Shown: positions 47,786 to 60,000 of the stretch, piece after piece
Numbering within the stretch: the first letter of the stretch is position 1
How the letters are laid out: each line of letters starts with the position of its first letter
NCBI GenBank assembly: GCA_900073065.1
Contig: FJOG01000018.1
Location: 614,079 to 678,078 of the forward strand
Reading direction: 5' to 3'
Source: Phialocephala subalpina
Taxonomy: Eukaryota > Ascomycota > Leotiomycetes > Helotiales > Mollisiaceae
Length of the DNA: 64,000 bases
Position numbers and translations under genes: made by a program
The notes under the pieces: generated by a model
What the model was told of the DNA's origin: nothing
Database searches by the model: none
What the model saw: only the letters and a program-made list of their open reading frames with translations

Positions 47786-49846
47786 TACTGTTCGATGTCC
47801 GAATTGATGTCTGGATAGCAAAAGATTCGGATAGTCCATTCGGAAATAGGGTTCTGAGGATCAAACGGTACTTATACCTGCCTACCTTGTACAGAACACG
47901 AGCTAACTGGTAAAATGTTACTAAGAAGGTAGCTCTCCACACCTAGCTGGCGCCAGCAATAGCTGATGTTCCACGGCTTATGGGATATCTGCCATGACAT
48001 TTCGCTCAAATCTACGAGTAAGAGCTGACGACGCTGATCATCGCGATGCATTGACTATCCCTACAGAATGCATGCATGTTAAATGCCGTCGATGTTGTCG
48101 CCCTCCGAGTGGACCTGTACCTGTCCTGGGAGGTAGAATCAAGCTTCAAGGAACAAAGATAGCGCCCGCGTCACGAAGCTTGTTGGTTGTGGGGCCGAGA
48201 GAACGAATGAAACTGGGAACTTGAAACACGTTTTGCATGGGTATTTTGGATGAGGAGTGACGTCTTGCTTCTTTGCTTTCTGAATCGAAAAAACTATCTG
48301 TTGACTTGCTAAACTTGTTGTAAAAGTCAGAGGAAAGGGGGCATGTAGCTATGCCCGTGACTTATCCCTCACACGTGACACACTTGGGCAAGGTGACACG
48401 ACCTAGCAGACCTTTTGCTCTTGCTCTTGCTACACTGAGAGCTAGTTCTGTGACCACAAGGAAGAAGAGGGAAGTATATTCAAGAAAAGGTATTCTGATT
48501 GTCCGGCGAACCTTGGGTGATTGAGAATGGTGTGAATATCTCATGGTTGCGAACCGATGCCGATGTTTCCATGGAAAATGTGTTGCGAGGGGAAAGAGAT
48601 AAGGCTGACAGGATGAGGACTCATAGACCTGGGTCTGATGTTTTGGAGGAAGCAGCGTTGGGAAATGGCAAGTATAGAAAGTGGGCAGGAATGAAAGCCA
48701 CCGTGCGACGTGGAGCCGCGACTTCCAAGTTGTGGATCGCCCAAGTCTCTTAGAACATTCAAAATGAACGAACCCCTGTATCACGCAAGGTAAGAACACA
48801 GATTGAAGTCCTAGCTTAGGTTGAATTTCTATCAATTACTGTTAACTCGAATTTAGCATCTCAAGCTTGTCTCTACACGTTAGAGACTCAGCGCTCTCAC
48901 AGACTACATGAAACAATTCGGACCCCCGACATTGTGATTATGCAACGTGCGAGAAAGTAGTGAGATGAGCTACATCTGTGCCCCTCCGCCCTCCCCCCCC
49001 GGGCGACTTCGAACGATCAAGAGTCTCGAGCGCTTCGAACTCTGTTCCATGTCCCCCAAGACATTCAAACCATATTATCTCCCGAATGCCTTAGCACCTT
49101 CCAAAGCCCAAGTCTTTGCTGACCACTTGCTTCCACAACTCCTGTGTTTATTGACTATATACCACGACCACACCCAAATACTGAAGCCAGCAACAGTGTT
49201 TGGTAGATACCAGGTATATCTCAACCCACCACCAACCACTATCTCAACTGCAAGCACTCAACCAGGAGTGCCTGGGTAGAGACAAGTCGCCTTGCTCGCG
49301 AGCGCAAGGTGAACCTGAACGGAACATGTCAAACGCTCCTTCCCTAACCACCTCTCAGGACCCTGCCGGAAAGTCCCTCGAGGTCAGATGAGTGAACACC
49401 ACCACACTGGTCCTTAACAGCATCTCTCTCTGATAGGAAAAAAAAAAAAACTGGACAACTCCTCCCGAATTTCAGATTTTGCAGTCAACCGCCTAAAACC
49501 ATAAAACCAACGCACGCTAATGTTAAACAGAGCAAACAAAGATGACTCGAGCGGTACAAGGTAGTGTGAGAGTTATATAGCATCGGATAGACAAAAGAAA
49601 TCGACAAAGGAAAACGATCCATGTGCTGCAGCAAAGTTCATAGGTCCACGTAGAAGCCCACCTAGATCGGCAGCCGATTGGGTACTAAACAAGGCTTCTT
49701 CGCCAATCAGTCTGCCAATCTAGTCAGTTGACTCCTGCTCTGGCTTGCTTCCGAGAATCCCTCCAGGAGAATCTCTACTCTCATTGTCGTCGAAACATAT
49801 GTTATTTCATCTCATATTGCGTTCTCCTTGGCGGGAGGATAGGGAA
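47786..49846. other. Intergenic, no gene seen
   Basis: About 2 kb between the RNase T1-like gene and the zinc-finger gene. It contains a homopolymer A run near 49439-49451 and a C-rich run near 48992-49000. Open frames such as 48499-48753 lack supporting features. Confidence 0.45.
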
Positions 49847-50583
49847 TTAGGAATGTGCATTGCGAATGTGCCGATTGAAGTTGTCTTTTCTGAGAAACCC
49901 CTCGATGGCGTAGCGGCAGCCGTAATTTGGACAGAGGAATCTTCTCGTTGGTGCCGGGAGGTTGGCATTGTGGCAGGCGAGCCGATGGCGATCGAGGTCT
50001 TTTCGGAGTGCGAAACCTTTGGTATGATATTCGCAGTTGGCGAACTCGCACTTGTGAGGTCGGACGTGCCGCTTTCGGTGTTTACTAGATGACTTAGCGC
50101 GATGCTTCTGAAGGAAGTGGATTGCCTTACTTGAGTAGATGGGGACGGGAAAAGGACATCCCGCAAGATGCACAGGGATAGTCGTGTTGTTGTGAGGTAC
50201 ATGTAGTGGAAGGTGTAGATGCTTCGTCTCCTGCTATGGGAAGTGGTACAAGCCCTGGGTCATTGTTGATATCGGATGAAAGTGCGGGATATTGAACGCC
50301 CGGGGCATTATCCGCTGCAGAGGACTCCGGTGTCTGTGTCGAAGACTGAGCTGAAGAAGGTGATGTAGAGGTTGCCAAGGAAGTGTCGGGTGAAGATTGG
50401 ATATCCAGAGAGATGGGATCGTCTTCAGAGATGAAAGATAAATTGTTTCGGGCAGGTGAATGAACATGCGCTTCATTCAAAGGAGAGCAAGCAGGGTCGA
50501 GACAGAAGTGCCGGTGAACGGCGAAATTGGGCTTCGGCTTCAACTCGAGTAGCGAGAGATTGACATACTCGAGCGGTGGGTTC
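49847..50583 (-). CDS. C2H2 zinc-finger protein (5' end unresolved)
   Basis: Probable DNA-binding transcription factor. Exons 50583-50131 and 50084-49847 join in frame (AA|T). The join completes a classical finger, YPCASCGMSFSRPHLLNKHR then KRH, split by the intron. Two more fingers of the C-x4-C type follow: CEFANC..RHRLACH and CPNYGC..RHIRNAH, the last ending at the stop. The N-terminal 130 residues are Ser/Thr/Pro/Asp-rich and probably disordered or activating. No in-frame ATG is found in the first exon shown; an acceptor (CACAG) at 50588-50584 implies an upstream exon in phase 2 that I could not place. The target genes are unknown. Confidence 0.75.
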
Positions 50584-51423
50584 CTGTGATTTAGACTATA
50601 GTCATGGTTTCGTGGCGCACTCGGGATTGCTGATGCGCGAAGACTTCTTGTCTTCGCGCGGGTGCACCGCTGACTGTGGTTCCAGGTATTTCCTGCTCAG
50701 ACACACCCGATTGGGGTGGCAGGCAGGACGAGTTGTCGAATCTTGAGTAACAAAGTAACAAAACTTTGGATGAGGTTAAGAGTCTAAAGAAGAACGCTGC
50801 CAGGCGCTTATGAAGGGTTCAAGCGAGAGGCATACCAGCACGTGTAGCTGCGCCACCACCGCCATGATTGGGCAGAGGCTATGCAGTCAGCCGCAATGCA
50901 TTAACAGTTGGCCACATTGAGCGCCAGCACGAGTGCTCAGAAACCAGTCAATCGTGCGCCATGTTTAGGACTTGAAGGTTCAATCGTGGAAGAGGAACAG
51001 CGAACACAGCTCAGTATGGTCTCAACATCCAGCCTTGCCATTCTCATTTAGGACGACGCCACTTGGCGAAGATAGTAAGCCCGGAAACTTTATTAAATCT
51101 AATTGAGAAAAGGAAAGCAATGAGGAGAATAGGGCGGGGCATCAAATGATCCATTCGTAAAGCTTTATACATACATGAGGGGATATCGCCAAAGCTGCAA
51201 AGAAAAACCAACCCATCAACGTCAATCAACCACCCGCTTGCAAGCAATGAGAGAAAAGAAAATCATCCGAGGATATCTGCGCCCCGATTTGCAAATGAGA
51301 GATGTACATCGATCATACACGCGTGTTCGTTTATTTCCTGTCTCATCCCCCATTCCTATGTATCTTTCGATTCTCCGTTTTTGGTGTTACATATCATCCA
51401 CGTCCGCATGATTATCATTATCT
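50584..51423. other. Intergenic, holds the missing first exon of the zinc-finger gene
   Basis: About 840 nt between the zinc-finger gene and the 3' end of the large repeat protein. A short upstream coding exon and the promoter of the zinc-finger gene are expected in the part near 50600-50800, but I could not define them. Nothing else is visible. Confidence 0.4.
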
Positions 51424-54400
51424 TCATAGTTCATCGTGGGAAGTAGCAGAGGAGATAGCGCTGCTGACGCTACTAGCGAAGTCCTCAACGCCTTCACTGG
51501 CTTGCTTCACTATTTCGCTGACGCCTTCTCCGGCTGATGCTGCGATTTCAGAAAGCTTGGCACGAGCACTCTCGACAGCGGCAGCTAGTCGCGATTGAGC
51601 GCTCTCGATTGTTCCCTTCTCTGGGCCGTAGATCGCCTCACTAGCTTTAGACACGGCTGCGGAGTATTGTCCACCAACGACTGAAGCAGCAGTCGAATAG
51701 ACTTCGCTTGCGGCATTTGTCACGCTCTCATAGGTTCCAGTAGGAGTTCCATAGATGGCCTCAGAGATAGCTTTTTGAGCGGAGGCAGCAGCGTCAGAAA
51801 TCGAGCTTTGGGCAGCCTCCACATACCCCGTGCTGGTACCATATATCTTCTCCGAAGCGACACTTTGCACTGAGCTATAAGCAGACGCGGCAGCGGACGA
51901 AGCCTCTTCGTAAGAGCCTTTTTTGGTACCGTAAACTTGAGCGCTGGCAGCGATCACGGCGTCGTTGACTCTTGAAGATGCGGCATTAAGAATTGCTTCG
52001 AGCGTTGGCGGAGGCGTGAACACTGAACTGACAACAGAACTTGCAGATGCGTAGGCCTCGCTCGCATAGCTTGAAGCTGATGATGTGATTTCTCCTGCTC
52101 TAGTATAATATGCCGAACTGAAACGATTATAGACACTCTCAGTGAAGTCAGGCTCCTTTCCAGAAACCAACTCGCTGATAAGAGATTGAACCGCAGAGTA
52201 TTGAGAAATTGCCCCATCAGTAGCCTGAGCAGCATATTCTCTCGCTTCCGAGAGCAATCTCCGCGTGACGAAGTAAGGAGTAGGTGCACCGTAAATTTGA
52301 CTGCTTGCTTTGGTGATCAGAGCTTCCCAGTTTTCACTGGCAGCGGAGGCGACAGATTCGGTCCACGGTGTCTCGCTACCGATGACTGCAGAGGAAGCTG
52401 CGGAAGCTCCAGTCTCCAATTTTTGAGAGATGACCGAATTGATGCTCTCGAAGGATGACGAGGCTTTTGCGACTGCTTCATTGTACCGTGAGGAGGCTAG
52501 GGAGGCCAGACTACTTGTCGGCGCGGCATCTTTCCCTGCCTCACCTCCGATTTTATGGATAGAAGCGACGAGGTCGTCGTATTGTGACGAGGCGGCGGCC
52601 ATTGCGCTTAAGAAGTGTGCAGAAGCTGTATTCAAGGCCGCTTGAAATTTATGAGTCGATGTGCCAACAATGTTCTCGCTAGCTTTGTTGTAGAGACTCT
52701 GATGGAAAGGAGTTTGCGTTGGCATGATGGCAGAAGAGGCTGCTTCTAGAAATTCTGAATAACGAGCATGGGCCCTGAGTTTTGGAGTTAGCGAGGTGAT
52801 ATTTGGAAGTAGAGATGAATGTTCTAGGAGTTCCGGGACATTCATGTGTCTTTGAGTGAATCCAAAGATAGCGATTAAATGATAACACATCTTCGCAAGG
52901 GTGAGACTTACATGCCAATTCCAGCATAGTATTGATCCTGCATCTGTCCTAGGAGTTTTTCTTTTGCTGGGCGGGGAGTATTTACGGCACCGACGTAACT
53001 CTTCGCGTTATCAAATTGGGCCGAGGCGGCGCTGAGACCCTCTGATAGCTTGGATTGAGCCACTGAAGACGCTGACTGTAAAGCAGCCTGGTATGAAGGG
53101 GTGGTCGTTCCATATATGATGGAGCTTGCACTAATATTTTGTTAGTAAATATACCGACTTTCTTCGGACAATGTACTCACGCAGAGACAGCGTCGTTATA
53201 TCTGCTTGATACAGCGCTTGATACGCTCTCACCAGTGCCCTGCTCTGCACCATAAAGTGCTACACTTGCGGCTGAGAGGGCGCTTGAATATTTCTCAGCG
53301 GCCAACTTCGTCATCGGGAACTCTTCGGTACTCGTGGCTCCGAGTAATGCCTCGCTGACAGCTTTGGTGATGTCGCTATATCTATCACCAGCCTCGCTTG
53401 CCATACTTTGGAGCTTTTCGCTGAAAGTTTCGTCGTCAGAATCGTCGATAACGTCTTCGAGTATGATTTGTCGAGCCTCGACATGTTGTGCCATTGCACC
53501 ACCCCAGACCTTTGCGGATGCAGTGCTTGACGCACTTGAGGTTGCTGAGCTAACGGAGCTTGAAGCGTCGGAGGCACTGCTTGCTAAAGAACTTCCAATG
53601 GAAGATGTAGCGGAGCTGAAAGATTTCGATGCCTTTGACGCGATTTTCGATGCTTCGCTGCTACCGGACGAGACAGATGAACTAAATGCGTCCGAGAGAC
53701 TCGAGGCTGATTCCGAAGCGACTGAAGCAGCGGACTTTACACTTTCCGATGCCTTCTCTACAACCCCAGGTTCCGTGCCTATGATAGACGATGATGCTTT
53801 GGCAGGGAGGCTACTCGCACTATCACTGACAACGGAAGCAACAGTCTCCATGGTTCCTTGAGCGGTACCAATGGCAGAGCTTGATGCCTGGTCAATAACG
53901 CTGCCGACACTGGCACTGCCGGCAGAAACGATACTTTCAACGCTCCCCTGGGAGGTGCCAACAACACTCGCGGAGGCAGCGGATGCTAGGCTTTGAGCAT
54001 TGCCCAATTGCGACGCCAACACTGAGGAAGCGGCTGAAGTCCCTTCCGCCACGGATGAGCTAGCTACAGAGGCCGCCGACTCCATAGTACCTTGAGATGA
54101 CGGAGCCACAGCTTCACTTAGCTCGCTGACCTTCCCCAAAACTTTTTGCCCTGCCACAGCTGCTGCTGCTGGCATGATTTTGGTGCTGAAATCATCACTG
54201 GCATCTTTGGCTGAGATCTTCCAGCGACCGGTCTCTTTGAGACGCCCCAATTCAGTTGCTGCATCCTCGGCTATCGACATCGCTTGGCTTTCAATCTCCT
54301 CTGAAGCACCACGTGCCTTTTCGAGGCCGGAGTGATCAGTGGCGACTTTCTCAACGTCGTATCGCCACTCGTCAAATTTGGTCTTCAATTGATGATACTT

Positions 54401-55967
54401 GGCCCAATCCTTGTGCGTAACACCATCGATCCAAGCCCATCGCATGCCAATCTCTTGCAAACCAAGATCACGGATATGATCAAGAATTTCTAGGGTGTCC
54501 ATAGCAGCTTTGCTGACGAGAGAGTTAGTCTCTAGGTCGTAGTTCTGTCTCCAAGACCGGACCGATTGAGCCTTCTCCTTTATGGCAACGCCGGCCTTGC
54601 GTACAACAGTATTCAGAGCATTCTCAGACTCCTCGCTGTCACTAGAATCTTTCACGATAGAAATGATGTTGCGTTTGAGCGAAGCCAGGCTGGACTTGAT
54701 GGTCTCTTCCAACTCAATGATGTGCGCCTTCCCAACTTTCTCGGCTTGGTTTTGGACCAACCTATCAGTGATTTCGGCTATCCTTTCATCAAGATCATCC
54801 GAACCCTCGTCTGCAGCCTTGGCGAACTTTTCCTGCCACGTCCTGAGATCTTGAGCGACGACTTTCTGTGCATTTTCGCGTATTTCTTTCTCTGACGGTG
54901 GTATAGAAGCAGCGGGTTCCGAGGCTGTCGAGGTAGATTCGACTGAGCTTGTCCTAGGAATGGTGGTCTCGTGCGCTGAGGCAATTGATGAGGATATAGA
55001 TGAGAAGGTTTGTGAGGCAGAAGAAGCTGAGGAAGAGCTGTACAGGTGATTAATGAAAGACCTGGACTTTCGAGGATATACTGACCTATCAACTTCTTCG
55101 ACAACTGCTTGAATCTTCTTTCCATCTCGGTATCTTCCAAGTCGCTCCCCAATTCTGACAAGCTGAGGTTCCACATTTTCGCCGTATAGAATTCGTAACT
55201 TTGGCCACACAGTCCTGTCGAGGAACACAGTACCTGTAGTCCAAACCCATTTGGAGTATGGAATGGCAGTGTTGAGTGCAAAATCGCTGGCAAGACCATA
55301 TCCTTGTAAAGCGTATGGCTGAACTGTAGTGTAGGTAGGAAGAATATGCTCGTAATAGGTTTGTAGAGCACTGCCTTTCGCAATGTTATAGTATGGGGTA
55401 GCAGTGGACACGGCTGTATTGACATGAGGTCCGAGGATCTGGTCGTACTTTTTTTGGAGTATCGCTTGGTACTTCGAGATCTCTGGTTGAACATTCTTCT
55501 CCCATTGAGCTTGGCCGAAAGCCTGTGCCTGTGCCAATCGAGGAGCGCCGTATTTCTTGCCAAGAACTGCAACAGGAGCAATCACTCTCTTGTCGAGGGT
55601 GTCGTAGTATGGCCGTGCTGCCTCAACGTACGAAGCCGCGTATGTATCGTAGTATGGCTCGAGATGTGGGATTATAGCAGACCGCAGTTGAAAGTATGGT
55701 TTGCATATCTTCGGGGAGGAGTCCGTGAGGAGGTCTATTGTTGCAGGACATCGGAATAATATCGTGATAATCGAGTACCAAGTAAGTAATCTAGCTCTTA
55801 ATTAGCTCCAGGACAACCTTCATACTATATAAACCATACCGAGAAATTGTGCTGACAATGCTGAAGCTTTTTTGCTTCTTCACTCGCTTTGCTCTTGGAG
55901 CTGTGGCATGTCCATTCATCCCTTTCTGACCCGGCTCAACTAGCCTTCCATTAGTTTCTGCCGCCAT
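51424..55967 (-). CDS. Large membrane-anchored Ala/Ser-rich repeat protein (1460 residues)
   Basis: Exons 55967-55840, 55790-53181, 53130-52912 and 52849-51424 join in frame. The N-terminus has about 35 mostly basic residues, then one hydrophobic segment (LLTWYSIITILF), suggesting a signal anchor with the bulk in the ER lumen or outside the cell. Residues about 60-220 hold Tyr/Pro-rich motifs (HLEPYYDTYAASYVEAARPY). A charged helical region follows (about 290-520), then long Ala/Ser repeats to the end. Many units of about 30 residues start with (I/V)YGT or IGT followed by GxxE, for example IYGTSTGYVEAAQSSISDAA. I recall related fungal proteins labelled after a homeobox factor; I see no homeobox here and regard that name as misleading. 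Function unknown; a structural or lipid-surface role is possible. Confidence 0.75.
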
Positions 55968-57029
55968 ATTCTACAGCATTCGCGTTCGCGTTCGAGATGT
56001 CGATTCCAGATGTCCCTTCCAAGGTGGAACAATGGTAGCGGATATGGTTGTGAAGCTTGAGAATCTTGAGGGTTGCCGAGAAGAAGCTTTGGCTCAAACG
56101 TCAAGAACACGGACCAGATCAGACGTAGAATGTCACTCGGTGGGCTGTTCTTTGACCAGGAAATAAATTGTGCAATGAATTGTAACGCGACCGAGCAGGT
56201 AGCAGCACAGAGGAAGGAAAGATGTATTCTAATTATCACAAGCTTGCCGTCTGACGGGCCAGAGCAAGGAAGCAGATGTTAGCTAGCGCGAACGGGTGCA
56301 TAAAACGTCATAGAGCGCATTCAAGATCACCAACCTTGCAACAAGACGAAGGAGAACGTTGGACGATTTTCACTTCAAGAAAACGATTGTTTGACTATAA
56401 AGAATGTACAGCACAACGAAGGACATTGACAAGATTCTTACCTTATATACCGTCTGGTGTTGCCAGCTTTCATTTTCCGAACTTTGCTCATGCGACGGGG
56501 ATGTTTCAGATCCATCCCATTGCAGCTTCGAGGATCCCTTTCTCCTCTCGACTCTGCCTGAAGCTTCCTGCAGCAATTTTACCTCCAAGTAATGTCAAAT
56601 AACCAGGTGAAGCAACCCCACTTGATTGAACGCGCCACCATGCGTTTATGAATCCTCGTAACCACGTGAATCTTTAAAGGTGGCGGAGAATCGTTCCGCC
56701 GCTTGCCGAAGGAATCAGTCCAAAGCTTGAATCGCTGACATAGAAACACTCAAACGAAACAAATCCCACTGTCAACTGCCCTTTCTTGCCAAGCCCTGCG
56801 AAACATTCCCTCGCAATTTATCTGCTACCCAATACGAAATCATCTCGCCCGCAAAAACGAGTGTTGTCCGGCGGCAAACCTGATGTGCTGAGCGTACCAC
56901 GAGACAGCCCGCCTTCGATGGTTCTACAACGCCGATAGAAGCAAGGCTTTGCCTTTTGGCTTTCCTTCCCATCCCTCCCTCTCAAGAAACGTCGAATCTG
57001 GTTCATCTCAAAGCCCGAAGAACACAGCG
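55968..57029. promoter_or_regulatory. Divergent intergenic region (repeat protein / Doa10)
   Basis: About 1.06 kb separates the divergent start codons of the large repeat protein and the Doa10-like gene, so both promoters lie here. I see no convincing additional gene and no clear core promoter motif. Confidence 0.4.
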
Positions 57030-60000
57030 ATGATGGCAGATCCGCTGCCTCCGCCACCCGTGGAGGTGTCCTCTCCCGACATCATGAACGACCCTCAGTA
57101 TGCGACGAACACGGCGGAAGGTGAGGACGGTATGGGAGACGCAGATACTTGCAGGATATGTAGGGGCGAAGGTAGCGATACAGAACCTCTGTTCCATCCT
57201 TGCAAGTGTAGTGGCAGCATCAAGTATGTCCACCAGGACTGCTTGATGGAGTGGCTATCACATTCTCAAAAGAAACATTGCGAGCTTTGCAAAACCGCTT
57301 TCCGCTTTACGAAACTCTATTCTCCGAACATGCCACAGACACTGCCTCTTCACGTTCTATTACGGCATGTTGTCATCCATACGGCCAAGAATCTAGCGAC
57401 GTGGTTGAGGTTCTGCCTGGTTGTCACTGTCTGGTTGGGATTTCTGCCATATATTATCCGCCAAGTATGGCGTTTACTATTCTGGTTCAGTGACGGTGGA
57501 TGGCCGTCCAATTACCTTGTAGTCAGCACAAATCGCAATGGTACGTCGAAAGAAGCACTTGAGATGCTTCGAGAGTTGCAGCAGCTTGCCAACATGACAA
57601 GTAATGGAACCTCTCCAGTGTCTCCTCTTCAAGCCAGTCAAACCTCGTCTGCCAGTGTGAGTGGCGTTATGAACAAGCTCTCTGGCCTCCTTCTACCCGT
57701 CTCTCAGACTCTCAACATCAGCAGCCCGGATCCTCTTGCGGCCGGCTTGTTCAAGTCTATACTCTACGGATTAGGGCTCCAGAACGCTGTCGTCCCAGAA
57801 AGCCCAATTGCGAACACAACGATGCCTCCAGCCTTCACAGATCTTGTTTCAGCATACCGAGGGAGCTCGCTATTAAGCGAAATATCCTTTCTTCGCAATC
57901 TAACACGACATCCGTACGTCAATCAACTTGTTATCACAGTCGCCGAGGGATACGTGATCACTATAGTGGTTGTTGTGTGCTTCATTCTAGTGTTCTTGAT
58001 TAGAGAATGGGTTGTTCAGCAGCAACCAGGAATCAATATGGGTGCAGGATTTAATGCTGAATTCGCTGCACATGACAGACCCAGAGACCAAGAAGGCCCA
58101 GAAGGACAGCAGGATGCGGCTCGACCTGGCGTTGGTGCAAATCCATTGGGCAATAGACCAGACCGTCGAGACATTGGTCAGCGTCCGATGGCTCGTGCAA
58201 GACGTAGACACCATCACCATGAAGACGGTGGAGAGCATCGACCACGTGAAGCAGATGGAATCCGGGGACCCGAACAAGGGTCTGCTGCTGAAGCTGGAAG
58301 CTCGAATCATCGACCATCGCCCATTCGAGACGCATTATCACCAGCAGCAGAAATTCAAAGGCAGCTCGAGGAGCCTAGAATGACAGAAGAATTTCTTGCT
58401 ATCTGGAGACGAGCAGAGAGTAATCCCGAGGAGGTCCTGCGTATTATTGAGAGAGAAAATAAGGGGGAGGAAATGCGCTACTGGGTCAATGCGATGAAGA
58501 TTCTTCAGAGTCCTCCCCAGGAATCTGGCCCTCGACGTGACGAACCCTCACAAGCTCATCAACCGACGGCGCAATTGGAAGCTAGTGGAGACAACGTATT
58601 CAACCACGATATTGTTGGCTTTAGTAGCAGAGACAACTCAGCAGCTATCCAACCTGGAAGTGATAGAAGTAGCGCCAGCTCGGAGGGTTGGGTAGACCTT
58701 TCCAAGCCTTTGACTTCTCAAAACCTTAACTTACCAGAAACCAATTCTGTATTAGAGGACCAATGGGCCTCATCTAGTCATTCTCAAGACAAAGGCAAGG
58801 GGAAGGCCCAGGAATCGACAGCTTCCAGCTCTATTCAAGCTGTAGAAAACACATTCAAGCTCGATAGCCCGAGCGAGTCAAATAGTTTGCCAATTGGACA
58901 AGGCCATGGCCAAGGATTTGAGCATCTCGCCGAGTCTTTGAGTCCTCCTGACTCATGGTCAACACTTCCAAGTCAGAACCCATTCTCGGCATCTAGGCCA
59001 AGAGCGACCTCGGATGGTCCGCAGCTTCGAGACACCATCTCACCATTGGCAAATAACAATTGGACTTTCACAAATTTACCCGACAACGACCACACTCCTG
59101 CATTTTCTTGGAATAGAGAGAATCGGAAATCTCTGACCAACAATTCTCAGGACACTTCCTCCCTTGTCACGAGCGAGAAGTCTCAGCGCTTTGATGGACA
59201 ACACCAAAGCACCCAGCCATCTCAAGATGCTCCAGATTTGCACGTCCAACAAGCTATTGCAGAAGGCGACGAGACTGACGAGGCCACAACCGAAGATCTT
59301 TCGCAAACACCCGCTGTAGATCCGGATTTTGAGGGACCGATTACTATTGTTGGGAGAGACAAAGTTGAACGAACGTATGCCAATTGGGAGGAGGTGTTTG
59401 CCGCTAATCCTATGCCTACCGACTCCGACTCTGAGGATGAGCCTGGCGTCATTGAAAGACCAGATCCCCATTTTCAGCCGGATGTCCCTCTTCCAGAACC
59501 ACGGGAACCAATTGCGGTGCGCCAACCAGAACCACAAGGCATTTTAGCAAATATTGCCGACTTTTTATGGGGTGGCGTTGGCGATGCACGAGGAGAAGAC
59601 CAAGGCGCGAATGATGAGCATGTTGTGCATGATCTCGCTGCTGAAGCTCCATTTGTCCCTGTTCATAATGGCGTCTTTGAGCAAGCCGGAGATGCTGGGC
59701 AAGATCGTGAGGTTGTTGAGGCTGCTATCGCTGCTGGAATAGACCCCAACGACCAAGATGCCATCGATGATGCCGAAGACTTCGAGGGAATCATGGAGCT
59801 GGTAGGGATGCGCGGGCCTGTATTCAGTCTTGTTCAGAATGCCTTGTTCAGTGCGTTTCTTCTGGCTTTAACTGTTGCCTTCGGTGCCTGGATCCCTTAC
59901 AACATTGGAAGAGTATCACTTCTCTTACTGGCAAATCCAGGACCTGCCTTCAAGCTCCCACTGCGACTCGTTTTTGGGATTGCAGCCTTCTTGCAAGACT

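Noticed and set aside
48499..48753. 84-codon plus-strand frame
   Set aside because: Overlaps a similar-length frame on the other strand, has no recognisable domain, membrane pattern or splice support.
49437..49452. Poly-A run as a possible retroposon tail
   Set aside because: Only about 13 A with no target-site duplication or adjacent element; treated as a homopolymer.
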